A stretch of DNA of 64,000 bases from Kocuria rosea (GCF_006094695.1 NZ_CP035103.1:186001-250000); one strand, 5' to 3'; shown: positions 1-8,290, numbered from the stretch's first letter. Notes: generated from the letters alone by a model not told the origin. Translations and numbers: made by a program.

Positions 1-68
1 CGTTCGAGCGCGGCGCCGAGGGCCGGCCCACCGACACGAAGATCCAGATCCGCGTGGCCGGAGCCTGA
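1..68 (+). CDS. C-terminal end of an unidentified protein
   Basis: An open frame enters from the left edge (codons in phase with position 3) and stops at the TGA at 66-68. Only about 21 residues are visible, ending in IRVAGA, too few to name a family. Its stop lies two bases before the GTG of the AraC-type regulator, so the two are probably co-transcribed and this gene may be the regulator's partner or target. Confidence 0.5.
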   Translation, partial: FERGAEGRPTDTKIQIRVAGA

Positions 69-70
69 CC

Positions 71-973
71 GTGGTCGCCGCCGCACGGAGCACGACGCCG
101 GAGGACGCCACCTCCCCGGTCCGGGAGCTGGTGATCCCGGACCCGTCGAGCTCCGTGCGGTGGCACGAGCACGACTGGCCCCACCCCCTGGCCCGCTGGC
201 ACTACCACCCCGAGGTGGAGGTGCACCTGATCCGGGAGTCCTCCGGGACGGTGATGGCCGGCGACTGGGCCGGGCCCTTCGGCCCCGGCCACCTCAGCCT
301 CATGGGCTCCTTCCTGCCGCACAACTGGATCTCCCACCGCGACGACAGCGCCGTGGTCCGCAACCGGGACGCCGTGCTCCAGTTCGACCAGGAGCGGTTC
401 TTCGCCGCCGCCGGGACGCTGCCCGAGCTCGAGGCCCTGCGCCCGCTCCTGGACGCCGCGGCCCGGGGCATCGAGTTCACCGGCCGCACCGCCGTCCAGG
501 GCGCGGCGGCGATGGAGGCGGTGAACGGCACGTTCGGGCTCCGGCGGCTGGCCGCCGTGGCCGAGCTGCTGGCCGTCCTCGCCGAGTCCCCGGAGAGCGA
601 GCGCCGCTACCTGGACAGCCGCGGCGGCACCTACCGCCTGGACGCGTCCGAGGCCGAGGTCTTCAACCGGGCGCTGGGCTACATCACCGAGCACCTGGAC
701 GGCCGGATGCTCGTGCCCGAGGTGGCCGAGGCCGTGGGCCTGAGCCGGGACGCGTTCTCCCGGCTGTTCGCCAAGGCCACCGGGGTGGGCTTCAATCGCA
801 CGGTCACCCGGATGCGGCTCACCGAGGCCTGCCGGCTGCTGCGGGGCACCGACCTGCCCGTCTCGGACATCTGCTACCGGGTGGGCTTCACCAACCTCTC
901 CAACTTCAACCGGCACTTCCGAGCCACCACCGGCACCACGCCGTCCCGGTACCGGCGGATCGACCAGCTCTGA
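71..973 (+). CDS. AraC-family transcriptional regulator with N-terminal cupin-like sensor
   Basis: A 300-residue cytoplasmic DNA-binding regulator. The N-terminal half carries an AraC-type cupin pattern (WHYHPEVEVHLI near residue 40, then GPGHLSLMGSFLPHNW near 75), as in sugar-sensing regulators. The last 100 residues form the double helix-turn-helix, with helix 1 around VPEVAEAVGLSRDAFSRLF and the typical AraC signature DICYRVGFTNLSNFNRHF near residue 275. The start is GTG at 71, preceded by GGAG and only two bases after the upstream stop, which suggests translational coupling. The ligand cannot be read from the sequence; a carbohydrate is the usual guess for this architecture. Confidence 0.85.
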   Translation: MVAAARSTTPEDATSPVRELVIPDPSSSVRWHEHDWPHPLARWHYHPEVEVHLIRESSGTVMAGDWAGPFGPGHLSLMGSFLPHNWISHRDDSAVVRNRDAVLQFDQERFFAAAGTLPELEALRPLLDAAARGIEFTGRTAVQGAAAMEAVNGTFGLRRLAAVAELLAVLAESPESERRYLDSRGGTYRLDASEAEVFNRALGYITEHLDGRMLVPEVAEAVGLSRDAFSRLFAKATGVGFNRTVTRMRLTEACRLLRGTDLPVSDICYRVGFTNLSNFNRHFRATTGTTPSRYRRIDQL

Positions 974-1004
974 GGCCGGCCGGAGGGGCCCGGCAGGACG
1001 TGCT

Positions 1005-1718
1005 TCAGAGCGCCTGCAGCAGGACCAGCACGGCGCCCAGCGCCGAGGCGCCGAGGCCCACCCGCCGGACGATGCGCCGGTTGATCCGCGCGTTGACCGC
1101 TCCGGACACCGCGAAGCCCAGGACCATGGCGGGCAGGAGCGCGGCCGCGAAGAGCACGGTCCGGCGGTCGATCGAGCCCACCACGGTCAGCGCCACGAGG
1201 GCCATCACGGCGCCGACCAGGAAGAAGGCGCTCATCGTGCCGCGCATCCGGGCCCGCGAGGACCCGTGCCACACGAGCGCCATGGGCGGGCCGCCGATGG
1301 ACGTGGCCGTCCCCAGGAGCCCGGAGGCCGCCCCCGCGACGACGACGGCCGCGGGCCGGGGCCGCGGCCGCCAGCCGCACACGCTGAGCAGCACGGCCAG
1401 CAGCACGGTGCTCGCCAGGACGAGGGCCAGCGTCCGGGCGGACAGGACGGCCACCAGCAGTGCTCCCGCCACGGTGCCGGGGACCTGCCCCGCCACGGCC
1501 CAGCCCGCGTCCTTGACGTCCACGGCGGCGCGGTCCCGCAGCACGCCGAGCGCGGTGAGCCCGGTGACCACCAGGATGAGAGAACCGGGCAGCAGGGTGG
1601 GGTCGAACAGGGCGATCACGGGGGCGGAGAGCAGGGCCACGCCGAAGCCGATCGCTCCCTGCAGACAGGACGCGATGCTCACCACGAGCGCGACGACGGC
1701 GAGCTCCAGGCCGGTCAT
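1005..1718 (-). CDS. Sulfite exporter TauE/SafE family membrane protein
   Basis: A 237-residue integral membrane protein with about seven or eight hydrophobic segments. It shows family features: a first helix ending CLQGAIGFGVALLSAP, and in the second half GAASGLLGTATSIGGPPMALVW, the repeated glycine-rich element of TauE/SafE permeases. These proteins export or import sulfonates or other organic anions; the substrate here is unknown. The ATG at 1718 is chosen because GGGAGGTG lies 5 bases upstream; longer in-phase extensions upstream are low complexity and lie over the promoter of the next gene. It is convergent with the AraC regulator and stands alone. Confidence 0.8.
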   Translation of the reverse strand: MTGLELAVVALVVSIASCLQGAIGFGVALLSAPVIALFDPTLLPGSLILVVTGLTALGVLRDRAAVDVKDAGWAVAGQVPGTVAGALLVAVLSARTLALVLASTVLLAVLLSVCGWRPRPRPAAVVVAGAASGLLGTATSIGGPPMALVWHGSSRARMRGTMSAFFLVGAVMALVALTVVGSIDRRTVLFAAALLPAMVLGFAVSGAVNARINRRIVRRVGLGASALGAVLVLLQAL

Positions 1719-1970
1719 CCAGCACCTCCCGGTCGCGAGCAGGGGATGGGTGAATTGTTCCACCTCCGGAAGCCGCCCGGAGATCGTGCCCCCGGCGAGG
1801 ACGGTCCGCGTCCCGCGGCTCCCTCGGCTCGTCCGGATCACCTGAGGGCCGGCTGTTCCCTCACCTGCCCCGCACCGATAGCCTCGAGCTGGGCGGTGCT
1901 GCTCAAGGACCGCCTGTCCTGGTGACCCGGTGCCGGCGACGGCCCGGTCACTCGAATCTGGGAGGTCAAC

Positions 1971-2369
1971 ATGACTGATGCACAGCAGGATCCGAACCAG
2001 ACGGAAGGTCCCGCCGACGGCGGAGCCTTCGGTGCTCCGGGCGTTCAGGACGGCGGTGCCGATGGCGGCGCCGACGGCGGTGCTGACAACGGCGCCGAGG
2101 GCCCGGCCGACGGTGGAGCGGCCGGCACCCCGGGTGTGCACGACGGTGGTGCGGACGGTGGTGCCGACGGCGGTGCTGACAACGGGGCCGAGGGCCCGGC
2201 CGACGGCGGAGCCGCCGGCACTCCGGGTGTCCACGACGGCGGCGCGGACGGCGGCGCCGAGGGCCCCGCTGACGGTGGAGCGGCCGGCACTCCGGGGGTG
2301 CACGACGGTGGCGCGGACGGCGGTGCCGATGGCGGCGCCGACGGAGGAGCCGGAGCGCGAGGCCTCTGA
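1971..2369 (+). CDS. Gly/Ala/Asp-rich tandem-repeat protein, candidate modified (multicore) substrate
   Basis: A 132-residue protein built almost entirely of repeats after an 11-residue leader (MTDAQQDPNQT). Four units each begin EGPADGGA: residues 12-42, 43-73, 74-96 (8 residues shorter) and 97-132. Each has a core PGV(H/Q)DGGADGGA, with His in units 2-4 and Gln in unit 1, and Asp at every fourth position. There is no signal peptide, membrane segment, Cys, Lys or aromatic residue other than one Phe. GGGAGGT precedes the ATG. The stop is two bases before the JmjC oxygenase gene, so the two are almost surely co-expressed. The function is unknown; a hydroxylated substrate or repetitive precursor peptide is my inference. 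Confidence 0.8.
   Translation: MTDAQQDPNQTEGPADGGAFGAPGVQDGGADGGADGGADNGAEGPADGGAAGTPGVHDGGADGGADGGADNGAEGPADGGAAGTPGVHDGGADGGAEGPADGGAAGTPGVHDGGADGGADGGADGGAGARGL
2004..2366 (+). repeat. Intragenic 93-bp tandem repeat, four units (third shortened by 24 bp)
   Basis: Units run approximately 2004-2096, 2097-2189, 2190-2258 and 2259-2366. Within each unit a 12-bp sub-repeat encodes GGAD steps. The difference in length between unit 3 and the others is a whole number of codons and of sub-repeats, as expected from slippage or unequal crossing-over that keeps the frame. Confidence 0.85.
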
Positions 2370-2371
2370 GC

Positions 2372-3577
2372 GTGGACGTCGTCCGTGCTGACGGGCAGGA
2401 CCCCGGCGCCGCTGACGGCGCCGGGGTCCTGGAGACCCGCCTGATCGACATCGGCCGGGAGCGGTTCGCCCGCGACGTCTGGGGCCGGGCACCGCTGCTC
2501 ACGCGCCGGGCGGGCGGCTTCACCGACCTGTTCTCCGCCGACGCCGTCGACGAGCTGATCTCGCGCCGCGGGCTGCGCACACCCTTCCTGCGCGTCGCCA
2601 AGGACGGGTCGACGTTCCCCGACTCCACCTTCACGTCCCCCGCCGGGGTCGGCGCCACCATTGCGGACCAGCTCGACGACACCGCGCTGTGGCGGCAGTT
2701 CGCCGACGGCGCCACGCTGGTGCTGCAGGCGCTGCACCGCACCTGGGAGCCGGTCGCGGACTTCAGCGCCGCGCTGAGCGGCGAGCTCGGGCACCCGGTG
2801 CAGGCCAACGCCTACATCACCCCGCCGCAGAACCGCGGGTTCGACGACCACTACGACGTCCACGACGTCTTCGTCCTGCAGATCGAGGGGACCAAGCGCT
2901 GGGTGCTGCACGAACCGGTGCACCCGGACCCGCTGCGGGACCAGCCCTGGACCGACCGCCGCTCCGCCGTGGCCGAGGCGGCGAAGGGCGAGGCCCATCT
3001 CGACGTGGTGCTCGAACCCGGCGACGCCCTCTACCTGCCGCGCGGCTGGCTGCACGCGGCCCAGGCGCAGGGGGCGGTCTCCATCCACCTCACGCTCGGG
3101 ATCCACACCTGGACCCGCCACGGCCTGGCCGAGCAGCTCGTCCAGGAGGCGCTGTCGCTGCTGGCCGAGGACCCGGGGATGCGCGGGTCCCTGCCCCTGG
3201 GCGTCGACGGACCGGGCGGGGAGCTCGACACCGTCCGGGAGCGCCTGGTCGCCGCGCTGGCCGCGGCCGATCCCACACCGCGGTTCCAGCGCACCCGGCG
3301 AGGGCAGGGGCGCCCGGCCCCGCTGGGGCCGCTGGCCCAGCTCGCGGCCGTCCAGGACCTGGGCCCCGGGTCCCCCGTGCGGCTGCGCGGTGCCCTGGAG
3401 GCACGGCTGGAGGGCCCGCGGCTGAGCACACGTGTGGGGTGGCTCGACTTCCCGGAGACCGATCTGCCGTCCGTCTCGTGCCTGCTCGACGGCGAGGTCC
3501 ACACCGCGGGCGAGCTCGGTGTCGAGCTCGTCGAACGACTGCTGCGGGCGGGGGTTCTTGTTCCCTGTGACCAGTGA
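2372..3577 (+). CDS. JmjC/cupin-fold 2-oxoglutarate- and iron-dependent oxygenase (ribosomal-oxygenase-like)
   Basis: A 401-residue enzyme of the bacterial ROX (YcfD/MINA53/NO66-like) superfamily, which hydroxylates protein side chains such as His or Arg. The JmjC core lies at about residues 90-250. The iron triad is visible as H160-x-D162 in the motif GFDDHYDVHDVF and H228 in YLPRGWLHAA; the following VLQIEGTKRWVLHEP carries the usual family Lys/Trp positions. The C-terminal 150 residues fit the winged-helix part of ROX proteins. The GTG start is two bases after the repeat-protein stop, indicating coupling. The usual ribosomal substrate is possible, but the adjacent His-containing repeat protein is an attractive alternative. 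Confidence 0.85.
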   Translation: MDVVRADGQDPGAADGAGVLETRLIDIGRERFARDVWGRAPLLTRRAGGFTDLFSADAVDELISRRGLRTPFLRVAKDGSTFPDSTFTSPAGVGATIADQLDDTALWRQFADGATLVLQALHRTWEPVADFSAALSGELGHPVQANAYITPPQNRGFDDHYDVHDVFVLQIEGTKRWVLHEPVHPDPLRDQPWTDRRSAVAEAAKGEAHLDVVLEPGDALYLPRGWLHAAQAQGAVSIHLTLGIHTWTRHGLAEQLVQEALSLLAEDPGMRGSLPLGVDGPGGELDTVRERLVAALAAADPTPRFQRTRRGQGRPAPLGPLAQLAAVQDLGPGSPVRLRGALEARLEGPRLSTRVGWLDFPETDLPSVSCLLDGEVHTAGELGVELVERLLRAGVLVPCDQ

Positions 3578-4484
3578 CACCGCCACCGTGAATGCCTCGT
3601 GCCGCTTCTGGTGCGCCGACGGAGCCCGGGGGCGCGGCGACCCGATGGCGGGGACGGCCCCGCGGGGGCTCGTCTGGGTCCTCATCGAGCACCGCGGCGG
3701 ATGGCCGGTCAACGGGTTCGACGGTCTCGAGCTCGAGCCGGAGACCAAGGCCCTCGTGTTCTCCGCCGCGCAGGCAGCGCGGGCTCGCATCCTCCTGATC
3801 AGGCGCCACGGCCGCCGCAGCCGTGAGGGCCCCCGCCAGTGGGCCGTGCTGCGCCACGACGACTCCGGCGACGGCCGTCAGCACTGGGGCACGTGGAGCC
3901 GCGACGAGGACCTCGCGGAGATCGCCACGGCCCTCGGCGTCCCCGGTGAGACCGGCCACCCCCCGGTCCTCCTGGTCTGCGCCCACGGTCAGCACGACCC
4001 CTGCTGCGCGGTGCGCGGCCGGCCCGTGGGACGTGCCCTGAGCGAGCGCTGGCCGGATTCGGTCTGGGAGTGCTCGCATGTCGGCGGTGACCGGTTCGCC
4101 GCCAATGTCGTCGTCGTCCCGGACGGCGTCTACTACGGAGGGCTCGACGCGGAGTCCGCCGTCACCACGGTCGAGGAGCATCTCGCCGGCCGGGTGCACG
4201 CGGAGCACCTGCGCGGGTACACCGATCTCTTCCCGCCGCAGCAGGCCGCTGTCGCGGCCGCGCTCGAACGCTTCGGCCCGGCCGGCCGCCACGACTGGAC
4301 GGTCACCGAGTCGGCTCGCGACGGCGACCGCTGGCGGATCCGTCTCACCGGCCGCCCGCCCCGGCCGGGCCTCGTCGACGTCGAACTGCGGTCCCACACC
4401 GCCCCGCCGCATCAGCTGACCTGCCACGGACCGGCCACGAGCACGGCCAGGGTCTACGAGCTCACCGCGGTGCGCGTCGTCTGA
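3567..4484 (+). CDS. Sucrase/ferredoxin-like family protein (Aim32/Apd1-type 2Fe-2S thioredoxin-like fold)
   Basis: A 305-residue protein matching the sucraseferredoxin family. The N-terminal pattern ASCRFWCADG followed by DPMAGTAPRG, the central CAHGQHDPCCAVRG and the later WECSHVGGDRFAANVVVVPDG supply the conserved Cys and His residues that in Apd1-type proteins hold a 2Fe-2S cluster. The GTG at 3567 lies inside the end of the oxygenase gene (overlap of 11 bases); a second GTG at 3588 is possible. It is the third gene of the operon and could deliver electrons to, or regenerate, the iron oxygenase upstream; this role is inferred from position only. Confidence 0.8.
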   Translation: MTSDTATVNASCRFWCADGARGRGDPMAGTAPRGLVWVLIEHRGGWPVNGFDGLELEPETKALVFSAAQAARARILLIRRHGRRSREGPRQWAVLRHDDSGDGRQHWGTWSRDEDLAEIATALGVPGETGHPPVLLVCAHGQHDPCCAVRGRPVGRALSERWPDSVWECSHVGGDRFAANVVVVPDGVYYGGLDAESAVTTVEEHLAGRVHAEHLRGYTDLFPPQQAAVAAALERFGPAGRHDWTVTESARDGDRWRIRLTGRPPRPGLVDVELRSHTAPPHQLTCHGPATSTARVYELTAVRVV

Positions 4485-4676
4485 CGGGTAGGGCGACCGG
4501 GAGCATCGTGTCGGGGGGAAGTTTCCGGTGACCGGCCTACACCCGGCCGTCCCACCGCGCTACGCTCGAACTCCAGACCCGAGCGACGATTCCTGCCGGC
4601 CCCGCCCCGGGCTCGCACCGGTGGAGCGGCCGGGGCGTCGTCCGCCCTGGGGACCCACTGATGTCAGGAGATCCTG
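4485..4676 (+). promoter_or_regulatory. Ferritin promoter region
   Basis: A TACGCT -10-like hexamer lies at 4561-4566, giving a leader of about 100 bases before the ferritin start. No clear DtxR/IdeR palindrome was recognised here, and the -35 is not convincing. The interval shows no other coding signal. Confidence 0.35.
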
Positions 4677-5213
4677 ATGGCCCCCGAGACCTTCGACGAG
4701 CTGCTCACCCGCCAGGTGGGCCACGAGTTCGCCGCCTCCCACCAGTACATCGCCGTGGCGGTCTGGTTCGACAGCCAGGACCTCCCGCAGCTGGCCCGGC
4801 ACTTCTACCGGCAGTCGCTGGAGGAGCGCAACCACGCCATGATGATCGTCCAGTACATCCTGGACCGGGACCTGCCGCTGACCATTCCCGGGGTGGGGGA
4901 GGTGCGCAACGACTTCACCGACGTCCGTGAACCCCTGGCCCTGGCGCTGTCCCAGGAGCAGGAGGTCACCGAGCAGATCAAGGCGCTGTTCGCCGCCGCC
5001 CGGGCCGAGGGGGACGCGCTGGGGGAGCAGTTCATGCTCTGGTTCCTGAAGGAGCAGGTCGAGGAGGTCGCCTCGATGACCACCCTGGTGAACGTGGCCC
5101 GCCGGGCCGAGAACCTCTTCGACCTGGAGAACTTCGTGGCCCGGGAGCACGTGGGCGACGGCGGGCACGGCCACGACTCCGGGGCCCCGGCGGCCGCCGG
5201 CGGAGCCGCCTGA
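4677..5213 (+). CDS. Ferritin (non-haem iron storage)
   Basis: A 178-residue ferritin that oxidises Fe(II) and stores the mineral in a 24-subunit shell. The ferroxidase ligands are in place: E17 (GHEFAASHQY), E50 and H53 (LEERNHAMM), and the later E/Q positions in SQEQEVTEQ and EQVEEVASM. The C-terminal 20 residues are a Gly/His/Ala-rich tail beyond the four-helix bundle (GHGHDSGAPAAA). AGGAGATC precedes the ATG. There is no haem-ligating Met pattern of bacterioferritin that I can identify, so plain ferritin (Ftn/BfrB type) is preferred. It is monocistronic and convergent with the permease gene downstream. Confidence 0.9.
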   Translation: MAPETFDELLTRQVGHEFAASHQYIAVAVWFDSQDLPQLARHFYRQSLEERNHAMMIVQYILDRDLPLTIPGVGEVRNDFTDVREPLALALSQEQEVTEQIKALFAAARAEGDALGEQFMLWFLKEQVEEVASMTTLVNVARRAENLFDLENFVAREHVGDGGHGHDSGAPAAAGGAA

Positions 5214-5229
5214 CCCGGCAGCAGTCCCC

Positions 5230-5255
5230 GTCACCCGCCCCGGGCGGCGGGCGAC
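5230..5255. terminator. Hairpin between convergent ferritin and permease genes
   Basis: Arms 5230-5239 and 5246-5255 pair with one mismatch around a six-base loop. It lies between two stop codons on opposite strands, so it could end both transcripts. There is no T-run, as is common in high-GC actinobacteria. Confidence 0.5.
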
Positions 5256-5276
5256 GAGGACCCTGGAGCGGTGCGG

Positions 5277-6779
5277 TCAGTCGGTGGCCCGGGTGAGGTC
5301 GGCGTCCTCGTAGCGGACCATCCTGGAACCCGTCACCAGGCGGTGGCCCAGCCACAGGGCCAGGAACAGCGGCAGGCCGATGTAGGCCGACAGGGCGGCG
5401 AGCAGGTCGATGTCCCCCACAAAGGCCTGGTAGTTCTGCCCGAGGATCACCACCGCGCACAGGGCCAGGGCGATCATGGGGCCCAGCGGGAAGAACCGCG
5501 CCCGGTAGGGCAGGTCGGCGAGGTCCTTGCCCTGGGCGGTGTACGCCTTCCGGAAGCGGTAGTGGCTCCACGCGATGCCCATCCACACGATGAACCCGGC
5601 CAGCCCCGAGGCGCTGACCAGCCACACGTACGCGGCGCCGTCGCCGATCAGGGTGGTGAGGAAGCAGGCGGCTCCCACGGCGGTCGTGGCGAGCAGGGCG
5701 TTCATGGGCACGCCGCGGCGGTTGACCTTCGCGAGGAACTTTGGGGCCTTGCCGCTGTCGGCCAGGGCCCAGAGCATGCGGGTGGAGGCGTAGAGCCCGG
5801 AGTTGCCGGCCGAGAGGATGGCGGTGAGGATCACCGCGTTCATCACGGAGGCCGCCGCGAGCACCCCGGCGTTCTCGAACACGAGGGTGAACGGGGAGAT
5901 CGAGATGTCCTCGACCCCGCTGCCCAGCAGGAAGGGGCTGGTGTAGGGGATGAGGAAGCCCACGATGGCGATGGCCCCGACGTAGAACAGCAGGATCCGC
6001 ACGAACACGGTGCGGATGGCCCTGGGCACGTTCTTCTCCGGGTTCTCCGCCTCACCGGCGGCGACGCCGACGAGCTCGGTGCCCTGGAAGGAGAAGCCGG
6101 CCACCATGAAGATCGCCAGGATCCCGGCCCCGCCGCCGACGAAGGGGGCGTCCCCGGTGGTCCAGTTGTCGAAGCCGGGGGAGCTGCCGCCGATGATCCC
6201 CACGATCATGAGCACGCCCAGGACGAGGAAGACCACGATGGTGACCACCTTGATGAGGGAGAACCAGAACTCGCTCTCGCCGTAGGCGCGGGTGGACAGG
6301 GCGTTGAGGCCGAAGAGGATCGCGAGGAACAGGGCCGACCAGATCCACGAGGGCACGTCGGGGAGCCAGTAGCGCATGATCAGCGCGGCGGCCACGAGCT
6401 CGGCGGCCACGGTGATCGCCCAGTTGTACCAGTAGTTCCAGCCGATGGCGAAGCCGAAGGAGGGACTGACGAAGCGGGTCGAGTACTCCTCGAAGGCACC
6501 GGAGACCGGCAGGTAGGTGGCCATCTCGCCCAGGGACTGCATGAGCAGGAAGACCATGAACCCGATGGCCACGTAGGCCAGCAGGACCCCACCGGGACCG
6601 GCGGTGGCGATGGTGTTGCCCGAGGCCACGAACAGGCCGGTGCCGATGGCCCCGCCCATCGCGATCATGGTCAGGTGGCGGGGTTTGAGGCTGCGGCGCA
6701 GCCGTGCGTGCGCCTCGGCGGGAGTCGGTGCTCCCCGTCCGCTCGGGGCGGTCGTCTGGGGCGGTGCGATGGTGTCCAC
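5277..6779 (-). CDS. lysP: Amino acid permease, LysP-like (APC superfamily)
   Basis: A 500-residue protein with 12 predicted membrane helices. TM1 carries the APC signature LTMIAMGGAIGTGLFVASG, and the stretch FAIGWNYWYNWAITVA with WIWSALFLAILFGLN and FSLIKVVTIVVF closely resembles Escherichia coli LysP rather than GabP or AnsP; the lysine assignment is therefore by recalled similarity. The GTG at 6779 is chosen because GAGGAAAGG sits five bases upstream; the in-phase upstream codons lack a ribosome site. It lies 75 bases downstream of the semialdehyde dehydrogenase with a strong hairpin between, suggesting an operon with attenuated distal expression for lysine or GABA-like amine use. Confidence 0.75.
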   Translation of the reverse strand: MDTIAPPQTTAPSGRGAPTPAEAHARLRRSLKPRHLTMIAMGGAIGTGLFVASGNTIATAGPGGVLLAYVAIGFMVFLLMQSLGEMATYLPVSGAFEEYSTRFVSPSFGFAIGWNYWYNWAITVAAELVAAALIMRYWLPDVPSWIWSALFLAILFGLNALSTRAYGESEFWFSLIKVVTIVVFLVLGVLMIVGIIGGSSPGFDNWTTGDAPFVGGGAGILAIFMVAGFSFQGTELVGVAAGEAENPEKNVPRAIRTVFVRILLFYVGAIAIVGFLIPYTSPFLLGSGVEDISISPFTLVFENAGVLAAASVMNAVILTAILSAGNSGLYASTRMLWALADSGKAPKFLAKVNRRGVPMNALLATTAVGAACFLTTLIGDGAAYVWLVSASGLAGFIVWMGIAWSHYRFRKAYTAQGKDLADLPYRARFFPLGPMIALALCAVVILGQNYQAFVGDIDLLAALSAYIGLPLFLALWLGHRLVTGSRMVRYEDADLTRATD

Positions 6780-6821
6780 GGGAACCTTTCCTCGGAGGCG
6801 GCGGGTCTGCACGCCGGGGGA

Positions 6822-6850
6822 GGCCGGGGCGGTGTCCGACCGCCCCGGCC
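6822..6850 (-). terminator. Perfect 12-bp hairpin between dehydrogenase and permease genes
   Basis: Arms 6822-6833 and 6839-6850 are exact inverted repeats with a five-base loop, all G/C except one pair. It begins immediately after the dehydrogenase stop and precedes the permease ribosome site, so it may be an intrinsic terminator or a partial, processing-type hairpin within the operon. There is no T-run. Confidence 0.6.
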
Positions 6851-6854
6851 CGGG

Positions 6855-8276
6855 TCAGTCGTTGATGTAGAGCAGGCGCTTGTTGACGAACTCGTCCATG
6901 CCCAGCGGGCCCAGCTCCCGGCCGTAGCCGGAGCGCTTGACCCCGCCGAAGGGCATGCCGGCGCCCTCGGCCTCGGCGGCGTTGACGTTGGCCATCCCGC
7001 ACTCGAGCTGCTCGGCGAGCCGCCGGGCCCGCTCGGGGTCGGTGCTGAAGACCGCCCCGCCGAGCCCGTAGGGGGTGTCGTTGGCCAGGGCGAGGGCCTC
7101 GTCGTCGTCGGCCGCCCGGTAGACCACCGCGACGGGGCCGAAGAGCTCCTGATGGTGGGCGGCCATTCCCGGGGTGACGCCGGTGAGCACGGCCGGGGCC
7201 AGGTACGCCCCGGGACCCTCGGCGAGGGTCCCGCCGGTGTGCAGGGTCGCTCCGGCCTCCACGGCCTCGCGGATCTGGGCGGCCAGGGTCTCGGCGGCGG
7301 CGCGGGAGGCCATCGGGGCGTAGGTGCCGTCGGCCTCCTCGGACGGATCGCCGGGCACCAGCGCGGCGGCCTGGCGGGTCAGCTCGGCCACGAACTCGTC
7401 GAAGATCCCGGCGGTGACGATCATGCGCTTGTTGGAGTTGCACGCCTGGCCGGTGTTGCCCATCCGGGTGGCGAAGGCCGTCCGGGCGGACTCGCGCACG
7501 TCGTCGGTGTCCAGCACCACGTAGGGGTCGGAGCCGCCGAGCTCGAGGACGACCTTCTTCAGGTTCCGCCCGGCGATCTCGGCGACCTTCGCCCCGGCGC
7601 GCTCGGACCCGGTCAGGGACACGCCCTGGATGCGGGGGTCGGCGATGATGTCCGCGATCTGGGCATGGGAGGCGAAGAGGTTCGTGTACACCCCGGCGGG
7701 CACCCCGGCGTCGTCCATGAGCTGCTGGAGGGCCAGGGCCGCCCGGGGGCAGGACTCGGCGTGCTTGAGCAGGATCGTGTTGCCCAGCACCAGGTTGGGG
7801 GCGGCGAAGCGGGCCACCTGGTAGTAGGGGTAGTTCCACGGCATGATCCCCAGCAGCACCCCGACCGGGCGCCGCTGGAGCACGGCCCACCCGGTCCCGT
7901 GCGGGGTGGGCAGGGCCTGGTCGGCGGCCAGGGCCGGGCCCTGCTCGGCGAAGTAGCCGAAGATCTCGGCGCAGAACGCGACCTCGTCCCGGGCCTCGGA
8001 GAGCGGCTTGCCCATCTCCTGGGTGGCGATGGCGGCCAGCTCGTCGGCGCGCTCGGCGAACAGCTCGCCGACCCGGGCGGCCACGGCGGCCCGCTCGTCG
8101 ATCGGACGGGAGCGCCAGTCGCGGAAGGCGGTCCCCGCGGCGGTGAGCGCCTCCTCGGCCTCGGTGTCGGTGGCGGTGGGGACCTCGGTCACGAGCTGAC
8201 CGGTGGCGGGGTCGATGCTGCGGTAGGCGGGCCGGTCGGTGCCGGCGCGGGCGCGCAGGGTGGAGGTGGCGGTCAC
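6855..8276 (-). CDS. NAD(P)-dependent succinate-semialdehyde (or glutarate-semialdehyde) dehydrogenase
   Basis: A 473-residue soluble aldehyde dehydrogenase. Visible family marks are the cofactor loop MPWNYPYYQ, SLTGSERAGAKV, the catalytic Glu in KKVVLELGGSDP, the catalytic Cys in GNTGQACNSNKR near residue 277 and the C-terminal MPFGGVKRSGYGRELG. It oxidises a dicarboxylate semialdehyde to the acid; succinate semialdehyde is the best family match, and with a LysP-like permease beside it glutarate semialdehyde from lysine breakdown is plausible. The GTG start at 8276 follows GAAGGAGACC. It is the first gene of the two-gene minus-strand unit and has a repetitive G-rich stretch just upstream. 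Confidence 0.85.
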   Translation of the reverse strand: MTATSTLRARAGTDRPAYRSIDPATGQLVTEVPTATDTEAEEALTAAGTAFRDWRSRPIDERAAVAARVGELFAERADELAAIATQEMGKPLSEARDEVAFCAEIFGYFAEQGPALAADQALPTPHGTGWAVLQRRPVGVLLGIMPWNYPYYQVARFAAPNLVLGNTILLKHAESCPRAALALQQLMDDAGVPAGVYTNLFASHAQIADIIADPRIQGVSLTGSERAGAKVAEIAGRNLKKVVLELGGSDPYVVLDTDDVRESARTAFATRMGNTGQACNSNKRMIVTAGIFDEFVAELTRQAAALVPGDPSEEADGTYAPMASRAAAETLAAQIREAVEAGATLHTGGTLAEGPGAYLAPAVLTGVTPGMAAHHQELFGPVAVVYRAADDDEALALANDTPYGLGGAVFSTDPERARRLAEQLECGMANVNAAEAEGAGMPFGGVKRSGYGRELGPLGMDEFVNKRLLYIND

Positions 8277-8290
8277 GGTGGGTCTCCTTC

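Noticed and set aside
2004..2366. Possible CRISPR array or minisatellite
   Set aside because: Units are contiguous without spacers, are coding and keep the reading frame; no cas genes exist in the window.
2045..3790. Minus-strand frame with PPSAPPSAPPS repeats
   Set aside because: It is simply the complement of the 93-bp repeats and the JmjC gene; no start signals.
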